From: Rubellimicrobium roseum
Lineage (GTDB): Bacteria; Pseudomonadota; Alphaproteobacteria; Rhodobacterales; Rhodobacteraceae
Length of the DNA stretch: 64,000 nt
Reading direction: 5' to 3'
Assembly (NCBI RefSeq): GCF_006152145.1
Contig: NZ_VDFV01000001.1
Location: 480,941-544,940, forward strand
This document shows, piece after piece, positions 38,853 through 47,231 of the stretch (position 1 is the first letter of the stretch; each line of letters starts with the position of its first letter). The notes beneath the pieces were generated by a model that did not search any database, was not told the origin of the DNA, and saw only the letters and a program-made list of their open reading frames with translations. Made by a program: the position numbers and the translations under genes.

Positions 38853-38896
38853 ATTGGCCAGAGCTCCCGGCAGGCCCCCACTGAGGTCCGGCCAAT
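38853..38896. terminator. Inverted repeat between pelG and the convergent regulator
   Basis: ATTGGCC at 38853-38859 pairs with GGCCAAT at 38890-38896 around a 30-base loop. It fills the 54 bases between the two convergent genes and may act as a bidirectional transcription barrier, though there is no T-run. Confidence 0.3.
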
Positions 38897-38899
38897 CGC

Positions 38900-39736
38900 T
38901 CAGGGCGCCAACGGCTCCCGCTCCATCGACAACGCCAGAAGCGCGATCTGGGTTCGGTTGCTCACCTTCAGCTTTCGGAGAAGATGGCGCACGTGCAGCT
39001 TCACGGTCGACTCGGAGAGGTCGAGCGCCTTGGCAATGGCCTTGTTCGACAAGCCTTGCTCGAGAAGTCGGATCACGTCCACCTGTCGCGCCGTCAGGAC
39101 CAGGGAACGGCCGTTTATGTGAACCTCGACACAGCGTTCGTCGATGGTGCCATCCGGCTGGGCGTTGGACCTCGGCGCAAGGAGGTCCTCGTCGTCGGGC
39201 AAGCGCATCGGCCCATCCGCGGCCCGGCCCGGAGCGAACCGCATCGACGCCTCTCCCCGAGCGGCGCCCGACGTTCCATGACGATCGACGGAGATCGACG
39301 CAGATCGCCTGGGCCAAGCCGAGTCCGGGTAGTAGCGCCCGCCGGCCAGGATGAGCTGAATGGCAGCCATAGCGACGTCGGAGGCCAGGTGCGTGGGAAT
39401 GACGCCACAGACGCCAAGACCGATGGCCATGTCGATCGCATCGGAGTCGACTTCGTCAGCCAGCACCACGATCGGACGCTCGTGAAGCGCAATTCGGCAG
39501 GCCTCGATCGTCTGCATGACCTGTGGATGGGAGATCGAGGCTCCCCCGATGACATAGATACATGCGGCGATCTGGCCATCCGGCAGCGAGCCGTTGTCTT
39601 TGGCCAGTTCATGCGCCCGAATCTGGGTCAGGCCGAGGCCCGCGCCCTGGGCCTGCTTCGCGAGGATCGCGGCCACGGCGTCCCCTCGGAACTGATGATC
39701 GTCGACCACGATCAGCTGCTTCGAGAATTCCAACAT
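38900..39736 (-). CDS. LuxR/CsgD-type response regulator
   Basis: 278 residues. A receiver-like domain occupies residues 1-130 ([17 protein letters not shown]; the acceptor region reads [11 protein letters not shown]), then a variable linker and a LuxR helix-turn-helix at about 205-270 ([43 protein letters not shown]). No cognate kinase is adjacent. It lies immediately downstream of and convergent to pelG and is the only regulator in the pel region, so control of the locus is likely. CsgD and VpsT, which control biofilm matrix genes, have this architecture; the VpsT c-di-GMP motif W[F/L/M][T/S]R is not obvious. ATG 39736 has GAGGTGG upstream; ATG 39751 is also possible. Confidence 0.85.
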   Translation of the reverse strand: MLEFSKQLIVVDDHQFRGDAVAAILAKQAQGAGLGLTQIRAHELAKDNGSLPDGQIAACIYVIGGASISHPQVMQTIEACRIALHERPIVVLADEVDSDAIDMAIGLGVCGVIPTHLASDVAMAAIQLILAGGRYYPDSAWPRRSASISVDRHGTSGAARGEASMRFAPGRAADGPMRLPDDEDLLAPRSNAQPDGTIDERCVEVHINGRSLVLTARQVDVIRLLEQGLSNKAIAKALDLSESTVKLHVRHLLRKLKVSNRTQIALLALSMEREPLAP

Positions 39737-41470
39737 CTTTCCACCTCTCATGAACACCACCGCGGTCCTGAGGCCGCAGGCCTCGGGCTCGAAGTGCATT
39801 GCAGTTGCCGTCACGTTCGTCCGCCACGGCCAAGTGGAAGGCCGCGGATCAGCCTGTCGCAGGTACGGGCGCCCTGCCCTTGACGGGCTTGCCCTCCAAA
39901 GCCGGCGCCATGATCGCCGGTCACCTTGATCGTGCATCCGTAGGCCGACCGACCGGCGCCGGCGCGAGGACGGTCGGGACCGCCGCCGCGCGACCCGCGC
40001 CCTGACTGCGACTCGGGCCGCGACGTCCCGAGCCAGGACCGTCTTCGGCCCCTTCGTCCATCAACTGTAGTGAGACGTATGCCGCCTTGACGTGAATCGG
40101 GCGGTTTCGCAGGCGCGGCTTCCAGTCATGTCATCCCCTCATGACTAGGACCGAGGCTTGGCGTCCATCTCTCGGTCCCGTTTTCCCCTGAGAAAGAGAG
40201 TAGATGACGCTAAGGAACCAAGTAAAGCTTCCTGGCAGATGCTCGCTGTAGCCAGTTATTGTTCACTATAGCGCAACAAAGTGTGTCGTGTCAGGCATAT
40301 AGGCCTCTCCTGACCTCTTGGAAGGCGAACCACCTCCGGCCAATTTGCGTTCACAAGTCTGTGATACGTTTCTTCGTCACTGAAAGTGCTCAGCTGCGCA
40401 GGATTGATTGGCACGGATATGACGACCCGCGACAGGCACCTCACGTAACATATGTGATGGCGGTTTTCTCCAACGTTGTTCTCGTCTTGGCGGATCTCCC
40501 ACCACCGTCTCAAGTTTCTTGGGCATTACCGCTTCTGTTTCCCGGGTGTTTCGTTCGGTGCGGTGGCCCTACGACAAATGGATCGTTTAGACCCTCCCAA
40601 CTGCCTTAATGAAGATCCCAAAGGATGATCTGCCCAGACCGAGGCATCTTGCGGCACCGAGCGGCAAGGAGCCCGATGCAAGCAGTCGATCGCTCCGCGC
40701 CGGCGATCTGCCGTGGTGCGACCAAGCCGCACCGCATTGAACCTGTGGGCGAGTTCTGAGTCCGACGCCCGTCTACCAACCTGCGGCCAAGGCTTCAGGT
40801 GCGGGCGGGTGCCGCTGGCGACGGCGCCCGGACAGCGTCGGGGCAACCCGTGAACGGACCATACTGGAACCCCACACCTCCCAGTTGGCAGGAAGTGTGG
40901 GGCGAAGCGGCGCGGAGCCGTGATGTGCAGCTTGCCGGGGGATGTTCGGCTCGCAGTGTGTTTCGCTTTCCTCCAAGGGGCCAGGAGGCTGGGCGCTTCG
41001 CAGCAGGACCATGACCTGCGCCGGGCACCCTGAGAAGCTGGTCGGAGGGACATCATCATTCGAGCTGCCTTGTCCTTCAGAGAGCAAGCTGACTACCCGC
41101 CCCTGACCTTACTGCGAGAGCGGGTTGGACCGAGCGGACCAAGGATTCATGACACCCTGGCGTCGTCGCCCCCCCCCGATCGAGCGCAACGCCGTCGATC
41201 AGCCATGTCGCCCCCCATCCGGGACGGGGTGGATGCCCGATGGCACAGGCGCCGGACCGACCCGGAAGGAGGAGAGCGGCGGCGGCGCCCCTGTCCTTCT
41301 GGGCGGTGGCGTCCGTGCCCCGAGTTGTCCAAGTTTGGGGCATGGACGACAGTTGCCCTGGTCTTGGAAAGGACGGGTGTAACCTCGATCGGATCGTCCC
41401 TAGTAGCCATGCCGGCAAACCTTTCCTACGGTCCCGTCATCAATGCCGGGACATCCCGCGAGGCCCTGCC
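39737..41470. other. Long gene-poor region between the pel regulator and the GH114-RTX gene
   Basis: About 1.7 kb. 39,740-40,170 is GC-rich without a clear gene; 40,190-40,550 is markedly more AT-rich than the rest of the window and may be a promoter or an acquired fragment; TCACGTAACATATGTGA at 40440-40456 is an imperfect palindrome. An inverted repeat with 8-base arms (CCCCACAC/GTGTGGGG, 40870-40902) is also present. Several frames of 60-180 codons are open but with no family, no good ribosome binding site and arginine-rich translations, so none is called. Confidence 0.4.
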
Positions 41471-41959
41471 ATGCACGATCCCCTCTGCCGCACCATCCTG
41501 GCCCTCGGGCACCTTCATGGTCAGGACCTTAGCCCGCCTAGGCGAGAGGCTTGGGCTGCCCTTTGGGAGAGCCTGCTCGGGGTGCAGACCGAGCGGGCCG
41601 CGCTGCTCGGTGTCGTGCGGGCAGCTCGACGGCTGGTGGACATCCTCGACCGGCATGGCCTGTCTGTCCGCAACGGCGATGAGGACGCCATCGCGACGCT
41701 GGCCGAGGCGCTCGAACGGATTCCCGTGGAGCGAGACGACGACAGCCACCGGATGATCGACAGCCTCGCATTGCTGACCCTGCTGGACCGGAGCGGCGAT
41801 GAAGAGAGGGCCGCTGCCCCGGCCAGGAAGGCGTCTAAGCCCTATCTTCTCCCATCGATCGAGGGATGCGGCGCACTGCCGTGCGATTCGGCCGGCGCCC
41901 AAGCTCCCGGCCGTCAGGTAGCCGTTGCGCCTCGCCAGCGACCGGACCGAAGACGATGA
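41471..41959 (+). CDS. Hypothetical protein
   Basis: 162 residues, not recognised. The first 110 residues look like a real, mostly helical soluble protein (CRTILALGHLHGQDLSPPRREAWAALWESLLGVQ, then RAARRLVDILDRHGLSVRNGDEDAIATLAEALERIPV), whereas the last 50 are arginine/proline/alanine-rich. No signal peptide or membrane segment. It ends 31 bases before the GH114-RTX gene on the same strand, so the two may share a transcript. Ribosome binding site for ATG 41471 is weak (GAGG 10 bases upstream). Confidence 0.4.
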   Translation: MHDPLCRTILALGHLHGQDLSPPRREAWAALWESLLGVQTERAALLGVVRAARRLVDILDRHGLSVRNGDEDAIATLAEALERIPVERDDDSHRMIDSLALLTLLDRSGDEERAAAPARKASKPYLLPSIEGCGALPCDSAGAQAPGRQVAVAPRQRPDRRR

Positions 41960-41990
41960 TCGTACGGCAGAGATTGACGGGAGACGCAGC

Positions 41991-43487
41991 GTGGTGACGT
42001 TCCAGACCTCTACCGGCCCCGTTGCGGTCGACGACTGGGGCTATGTCCTGCAAGGAAGGAACGGCTCCCCCTTACGCTCCGACAGGCTGGCTTCGGCGGT
42101 TCATGACCTGCTCGTGATCGACGCCTCGCGCGACGGGACCGATGCGGGCCGTTTCCGCGACGACGAGATCGTGCGGATGAAAGATGGCCTTGGCGGCCGG
42201 GCGGTGGTCGCCTCCTACATCTCGATCGGCGAGGCCTCCGACTATCGGGATTATTGGCGCGACGGCTGGACGGACACTGGCACCGCCTCAGGGCGACGAA
42301 CCGATCAGGCGCCGGAGTGGCTCGGGCCGGTGAACCCCGACTGGCCGGAATCGCGCAAGGTCCGCTACTGGAACGAGCGCTGGCAGGACATCATCTTCAA
42401 CGACCGTCACACCGGCGAGATCGACGCCATCGTGCGCGCAGGCTTTGATGCCGCCTATCTCGACATCGTCGACGCGTATTACTTCTGGGCGGAAGAAGTG
42501 CCTGATCGGGAACGCCGAGCGGGCGATCCGGCCGATGCCCGGCAGGCCGCCCGGCGCATGGTCGACTTCATTGTCGATCTCACCGCCCATGCGCGGGAAA
42601 CCAATCCCGATTTCTTCGTGATCCCGCAGAACGGGGCCTGGATCCTCGACGATCTCGGCTCCGATGCGACGCGAAGGAAGGCCTATCTCGACGCAATCGG
42701 GGGGATCGCCGTCGAGGACGTCTACTTCGGGGGAAACGCCGACGAGAACAACCCGCTCGACCCGGACGAAGCCACGATCGCGGTGCTCAAGCGGGACTTC
42801 CTGAGTCATGGCAAGCCGGTCTTCGCCGTTGACTATGTGAACGGCGGCGCCCGCGTCTCCGAGTTCATCCGGCAGGCTCGGGAGGACGGCTTCATCCCCT
42901 ATGCCGCGCCTCGCCGCGACCTGGACCGTCTGGCCGGCCCCCACGATGGTGGGTCGCCCTATGTGATCCCGACCGATGGCGATGACGTTCTGCGCGGATC
43001 CATGCGGGCGGATCGCATCGAGGGGCTGGGCGGGCGGGACAGGATCGACGGACGGGGGGGGCCTGACATTCTTTACGGTGGTACCGGTGCTGATCGCCTT
43101 TCGGGCGGGCGTGGCGCCGACACGATCGGCGGCGGGGGAGGCTCGGACCACCTTTCGGGTGGTCCCGGCGCCGACCGCTTTGTGTTCCGCTCGGCCCGGG
43201 ATTCGGGACCCAGCCACTCGGCCCGAGACACGATCCACGACTTCTCGCCGTCCTCTGGCGACCGCATCGACCTTCGTGGCATCGATGCCGACTCCGGGCG
43301 GTCCGGCAACCAGGGCTTCGACTTCGTCGGGACCGATCCGTTCTCCGGTCGGGCGAGCGAACTGAGATGCGTCCGAACCGCAACCGATACTTGGCTGCGG
43401 GGCGACACCAATGGCGACGGCCGGCCCGATTTCATCGTTCACTTGGACGATCCCATTTGGATCGGGGCGAACCATATCCTGCTTTAG
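41991..43487 (+). CDS. GH114 glycosidase fused to RTX repeats, type I-secreted
   Basis: 498 residues with no signal peptide. Residues 1-310 form a GH114 barrel: GYVLQG, VASYISIGEASDYRDYW (Glu81), FDAAYLDIVDAYYFW (Asp153, Asp158), IAVEDVYFGG (Glu242) and VDYVNGG. Residues 330-405 hold five GGxGxDxL calcium-binding repeats (GDDVLRGS, GGRDRIDGRG, GGTGADRLSGG, GGGGSDHLSGG), followed by a serralysin-type C-terminal domain (GDRIDLRGIDA... GDTNGDGRPDFIVHL, ending IWIGANHILL) typical of type I secretion substrates. It should hydrolyse alpha-1,4-linked galactosamine polymers such as Pel outside the cell. GTG 41991 is chosen for GGGAG 7 bases upstream; GTG 41994 is equivalent. Confidence 0.85.
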   Translation: MVTFQTSTGPVAVDDWGYVLQGRNGSPLRSDRLASAVHDLLVIDASRDGTDAGRFRDDEIVRMKDGLGGRAVVASYISIGEASDYRDYWRDGWTDTGTASGRRTDQAPEWLGPVNPDWPESRKVRYWNERWQDIIFNDRHTGEIDAIVRAGFDAAYLDIVDAYYFWAEEVPDRERRAGDPADARQAARRMVDFIVDLTAHARETNPDFFVIPQNGAWILDDLGSDATRRKAYLDAIGGIAVEDVYFGGNADENNPLDPDEATIAVLKRDFLSHGKPVFAVDYVNGGARVSEFIRQAREDGFIPYAAPRRDLDRLAGPHDGGSPYVIPTDGDDVLRGSMRADRIEGLGGRDRIDGRGGPDILYGGTGADRLSGGRGADTIGGGGGSDHLSGGPGADRFVFRSARDSGPSHSARDTIHDFSPSSGDRIDLRGIDADSGRSGNQGFDFVGTDPFSGRASELRCVRTATDTWLRGDTNGDGRPDFIVHLDDPIWIGANHILL

Positions 43488-45181
43488 GTGGCCGTAAAGG
43501 CGCTGTCGCATGGTTGGCCGATGCGGTGGCAAAGGAACCCGATCTTTCGGGATGTCGCCGATCTTCGCAGGCGCCTCGCTGACAACTCAGCGGAACTTGA
43601 TCTGCCCCCGGTCGCCCTTGGCAATGCCCTGCTTGGCACCGCTCTCAAATTGGAGTCGTACCCAGTGGTCGGACCGAGCGACGTGCAGATCGGGTGAGCG
43701 GTCGGTGCGCATGGGGGCTGGGCATGAAAGACGACCCGCCCGGTGGATATCCGGACGAGATGATCCCGATAAGACTTTCCCTCGACGGATGGTAGGCTGC
43801 CGAAGACTCCCTCGACTCGCGGGCGCGTGTAGTCCCGCAACGTACAGGCGGGGTCGTCGTAGCCATACGCGTGCGCCGTCACGAAGGCATGATCCACCCC
43901 GCCCATTCGACGACGAGGCGCAGACCCGTTGAGTAGCACGAGGTTGGGGCCCGCCTTCGGCGCGCAGTGCAGGTCGGCCTCGGCGGTTGTCGGTGTGCGG
44001 CAAATGTCGACCGCAATCGTCCTAACAATTGACCCGCAGCAGCGGTCAAGGGCACGCGACCAGAGCATCCTGTCTGTCTCGACCCTGTTGTCGCCGGAGT
44101 GAAAGATGCAGCCAGTGGCGTCGTAATCGGTGCAGATTCCTGGAACGCCAGGGTTTCCTGTGGTGCACCCACCTCGTCATGTCCGCCTTACGCCTGTTTT
44201 GAAGCCTGCGCTTCCTGCGTCCTGCCCGGCTCGTTCTGGCGCGCGGTCCGTGCAGATCGTGGGCACGGCCAACCATCGCATGATCGCCCTGCGTACCAGC
44301 CTGCGCCGAAACGGATTTTGGCGGAGTGCTCGCCTACGTCCGTCCTCCTCATCCTACTCACCGCCGCCGGCACGGTCGAATTCGAGCCGGATCGCGGGAT
44401 CGAGGTCGGTGTTTCCAGCTACGGCGAGGCACTGTAGTGGACAGGGAATTGGTCGCGACCATGGGCTCAGAGTTCTGGCCACGGATGCGGAAGGTTGGAA
44501 CCTGTGCCTCCTGCTCGAGTCACAAGGCTTCGCTGTCCTCGGCCATATGCCGGCGAGCTTCACATCCTTTCCGTGGGGCGCCACTCTGAACAGCGAGACC
44601 CCGGGACCGGCGGCCCCTGGAGTCCTACCTACAGAAATCACGGTCCTTCGGGATGAGTTGCGCCGCGCAAGCCGAAACATGGCGCGCTCCGGTCAGCCTG
44701 GCCACGGGGGCGTGGATTGAACCCCCGCATTTTGCGGGATCTTGAGCCCCACGCCCGACAACTGGGCCGACCCAACGAAAGGCGCCCCGTTCGTCCCGTC
44801 CGATCTTTGGTGCCATCCTCAATATGCTCTGCGGCCTTTAGCACCGGTGAGAGTGGTGTTCTCCCTGTATCTCACCTGCTGTTGCCGCAGCGCCCGATGA
44901 AGCTCCCACCATCTCGGGCGCAATGCTCGTTTCGCTGATGCCATTGGTCACGCTGGGCGTGCGTCCGAGGCCTCCTGGACGGGTCCGTCGGTCAACTCCG
45001 AGGCAGCCAAGATGGACAGCGCGGCGAGCGGCAGGATAAGCGCTTTGAAGCATTATGCGACGGCGGGAGCCAGACGGGCGAGAGGCCGCCCGGAAGGGGG
45101 CATTGCCACGGCCAGTCATGCCGCATGGGCAACTTGGCCAAGGATAAGGCCCGGCAACTCCGTAGGCCGGTGGGATGCCGG
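43488..45181. other. Gene-poor region with one probable broken gene
   Basis: About 1.7 kb between the GH114-RTX gene and the cytochrome oxidase operon. The only supported content is the frameshifted coding stretch at 43587-44169 (annotated separately) and a short perfect hairpin CCCGCA-TTT-TGCGGG at 44724-44738. The remaining open frames change composition abruptly and carry no recognisable family. Confidence 0.4.
43587..44169 (-). pseudogene. Frameshifted remnant of a cysteine-rich, probably secreted protein
   Basis: From 44169 downward one frame reads as natural protein without a start codon after its upstream stop: TTGNPGVPGICTDYDATGC, then HSGDNRVETDRMLWS, DLHCAPKAGPNLVLLNGS and VDHAFVTAHAYGYDDPACTL, up to about 43720. 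There the protein-like composition passes to another frame, which ends ARSDHWVRLQFESGAKQGIAKG and stops at 43587. The open frame lacks a proper start and crosses one frameshift, so it is probably inactive. Six or more cysteines suggest an exported protein with disulfides. I do not recognise the family. A sequencing error at the shift is also possible. Confidence 0.35.
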
Positions 45182-46249
45182 TCAGCGCCGCTCCGCCTCG
45201 GGTTCAAGGCCCGCGTAGTAGGCTGCCAGCGCCGCAATGTCCGTCTCGTCCAGGTGCTGGGCGGCCTTGGCCATCAACTCCGCCGCCGGACCTCCCCCCC
45301 GCAGGCCGTCGCGCCAGAGCCGGAGTTGCTCGGCAAGGTAGCTTTCGTGCTGCCCGGCAAGAGCGGGGCCGGGACCACGCCGGACTTCGCTCTCTTCGGG
45401 GCCGTGGCATCCGCTGCAGGCCGGGACCTCCGGATCCTGCGTCGCGGCCCAGGCGAGTTCCTCTCCTCGCGCAGCCAAGTCTTCGTCGACCTGCGCCGCC
45501 TCCGGCGCGGGCGGGACCGAGGCGAACCAGGCGGCGAGCGCGGGCAGCGACTCGGCTGGTACGGCCGAAGCGGCCTGCGCCATGATTCCGCTTTCGCGCC
45601 GCCCTTCGCGGAAGCTTTGCAGCGCCTGAGCGAGGTAGGCTTCGGACTGCAGGTCGAGGCGAGGGATGCGGGCGTTGCCTGATCGTCCGTCGAGACCATG
45701 GCAGCCGGCGCAGTAGGCAAGGCCGGTCGGCGCCCCGGGAGGCACCGGCGGATCGGCGGCCCAGTCGGCGTAGGTCTCGGCGTCCATCTCCTGCACTCGG
45801 GTCAGGAAAGCCACCACGGCCCAGACGTCGTCCTCGCGTACCGAGGGCCAGTGGGGCATGCCGCTCATCTTCACGCCGTTGTAAATGATCCAGTGAAGCT
45901 CTTCGGGGGACCAGTCGCCCACCGCCTCGGCGATAGGCGGCGGCTCGGGTTCCATGGAACGGATGGTCCAAGTCCGCGCCTGGCCCGGGGCCGCGTGGCA
46001 CATCCGGCAGGCCCCGTCGAAGTGGCGCACGCCGAGCCGGGCCATCTCCTCGGTCAGCGGCGGCGCCGTGCCTGGGGCCGGCGCGCGAAGGTCGACGGCG
46101 CGGCGGTAGGTGGTGTGGAGCACCCAGGCGGTAATAGGCCAGTGCCCTGCCCGGGCCGCGATGTTGTAGAGCCCGAAGCTGACCACCGCGCCACCGGCAA
46201 GGAGGCCAAGCAGGGCGAGGGTGGCGATGGTCCAGACCACGGTCCTCAT
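45182..46249 (-). CDS. Triheme cytochrome c
   Basis: 355 residues, membrane-anchored by an N-terminal segment (TVVWTIATLALLGLLAGGAVVSFGLYNI) and exported. Three c-type heme sites: CRMCH, CAGCH and CSGCH, giving three class I cytochrome c domains at about residues 70-150, 180-260 and 270-350, each with a later methionine (MSGMPHWP; GIMAQAAS; ELMAKAA). The last two resemble cytochrome c4-type domains (YLAQALQSFREG, YLAEQLRLWRDG). It is the last gene of the oxidase operon and overlaps the ctaG gene by 4 bases, so it most likely delivers electrons to that oxidase. Confidence 0.92.
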   Translation of the reverse strand: MRTVVWTIATLALLGLLAGGAVVSFGLYNIAARAGHWPITAWVLHTTYRRAVDLRAPAPGTAPPLTEEMARLGVRHFDGACRMCHAAPGQARTWTIRSMEPEPPPIAEAVGDWSPEELHWIIYNGVKMSGMPHWPSVREDDVWAVVAFLTRVQEMDAETYADWAADPPVPPGAPTGLAYCAGCHGLDGRSGNARIPRLDLQSEAYLAQALQSFREGRRESGIMAQAASAVPAESLPALAAWFASVPPAPEAAQVDEDLAARGEELAWAATQDPEVPACSGCHGPEESEVRRGPGPALAGQHESYLAEQLRLWRDGLRGGGPAAELMAKAAQHLDETDIAALAAYYAGLEPEAERR

Positions 46250-46818
46250 GCAGGCTCCTCATTGTCGCCGCGCAGCGCCCGGGCGGTGAGCGCGAGGCCG
46301 GCGATCAGGTAGACCGGCGTCCCGATCCCGAGCATCAGGAGTCCTCCGATACCCTGCGCCCAGACGTCCGGCGGCGTCCCGCAGATGGCCGCGTAGAGAT
46401 CGGAGGGTGCGAGCACGAGGAGCGCACCAAGAAGCGTCATGTGCATGGAGGTCAGGAGCAATGCCCCTGCCCCGGCGAGCGGCTGTGCAGCCCCCAGCGC
46501 GCTGATCCAGACCGCGAGGCCACCCAAGAGAAACAGCAATTGTTCGGCTAGAAACCAGCTTCCCGAGAGCCGTGCCGCGCCGTGGAGCGCGGGCAGGTGC
46601 CAGCCCCAGACGACGGCGAACTCGATCACGGCGCCTGCAAGCGGGGGAACCTCCAGTCGGGCGAAGGCAGCGGGCCAGGCCAGCACGAGAAGCGGGGCGG
46701 CCAGCGCCACAAGCGTCATGTGCCCCAGCATGTGGGACGGGAAGCCATTGCCTCCGAGCGGCGCTGTGATCCCCACCCCAAGCAGGAGGAGCGCGGGAAG
46801 GCGCAGCGCCCGACTCAT
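46246..46818 (-). CDS. CtaG-type cytochrome c oxidase assembly membrane protein
   Basis: 190 residues with five or so hydrophobic segments. The caa3_CtaG family pattern is visible: MLGHMTLVALAAPLLVLAWP, a WGWHLPALH motif in the centre and TSMHMTLLGALLVLAPSDLY, with conserved His residues that may bind copper. It is involved in copper-centre assembly of the oxidase encoded in the same operon (as in the caa3-type CtaG of Bacillus, distinct from the Cox11-type CtaG). ATG 46818 overlaps the preceding stop (ATGA); GTG 46824 is an alternative. Overlaps the cytochrome gene start by 4 bases. Confidence 0.85.
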   Translation of the reverse strand: MSRALRLPALLLLGVGITAPLGGNGFPSHMLGHMTLVALAAPLLVLAWPAAFARLEVPPLAGAVIEFAVVWGWHLPALHGAARLSGSWFLAEQLLFLLGGLAVWISALGAAQPLAGAGALLLTSMHMTLLGALLVLAPSDLYAAICGTPPDVWAQGIGGLLMLGIGTPVYLIAGLALTARALRGDNEEPA

Positions 46819-47231
46819 CGGCACGTCGCCGTCAGGAAGGCAGGCAGCGCCGTGTAGATCACGCCCACGGCCGAGATTACCGCGAGCAGCAGCGCCGCGT
46901 GGCCTAGGAACTGATGGCGGTCCTCGCTCGATCCGTCGGCGTCCTCTTCGATCAGGGAGTCCTCATTGCCCTTGCGCCACTGGTGAAAGGAGCGCTGGCC
47001 CTGCCAAGCGATCCCCGCCAGCGCCACGAGCGTGGCAAGGCCGATTCCCCAGACCAGCAGGTCGAGATGCTCGGAGGCATGGGGGAACTTGGCGCAGAAG
47101 ACGGCGGCTCCGGCATAGCTCAGCAGGAAGTGCATGGCCCAGATCAGCGGCCCGAAGGTAATCCGGACGAGGCTCGCGCGCTCTTCCGCGAACTCCTGCT
47201 CGCCTCCGGCGGAATGGCGGCGCGCGGTCAC
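46815..47231 (-). CDS. Small membrane protein of the cytochrome oxidase operon
   Basis: 138 residues, three transmembrane segments (RITFGPLIWAMHFLLSYAGAAVF; LVWGIGLATLVALAGIAWQG; FLGHAALLLAVISAVGVIYTALP). The two ends are charged, with an acidic loop (EDSLIEEDADGSSEDRH) between segments 2 and 3. It is not subunit III, which is fused to subunit I. It may be a small oxidase subunit or an assembly factor; proteins of this type recur in alternative oxidase operons with CtaG. GTG 47231 overlaps the stop of the oxidase gene (GTGA); the frame is open further upstream in antisense-like sequence. Confidence 0.75.
   Translation of the reverse strand: MTARRHSAGGEQEFAEERASLVRITFGPLIWAMHFLLSYAGAAVFCAKFPHASEHLDLLVWGIGLATLVALAGIAWQGQRSFHQWRKGNEDSLIEEDADGSSEDRHQFLGHAALLLAVISAVGVIYTALPAFLTATCR

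Noticed and set aside
41070..41420. Open frames before the hypothetical gene, both strands
   Set aside because: They lack start signals and their composition is that of GC-rich non-coding DNA.
44130..44720. 196-codon plus-strand open frame
   Set aside because: No family, abrupt changes of composition and overlap with other equally open frames; the opposite strand holds the better supported frameshifted gene in part of it.
44700..44740. Hairpins considered as a tRNA or terminator
   Set aside because: The stems CCACG/CGTGG and CCCGCA/TGCGGG do not form a cloverleaf, and no T-run or gene end is nearby.
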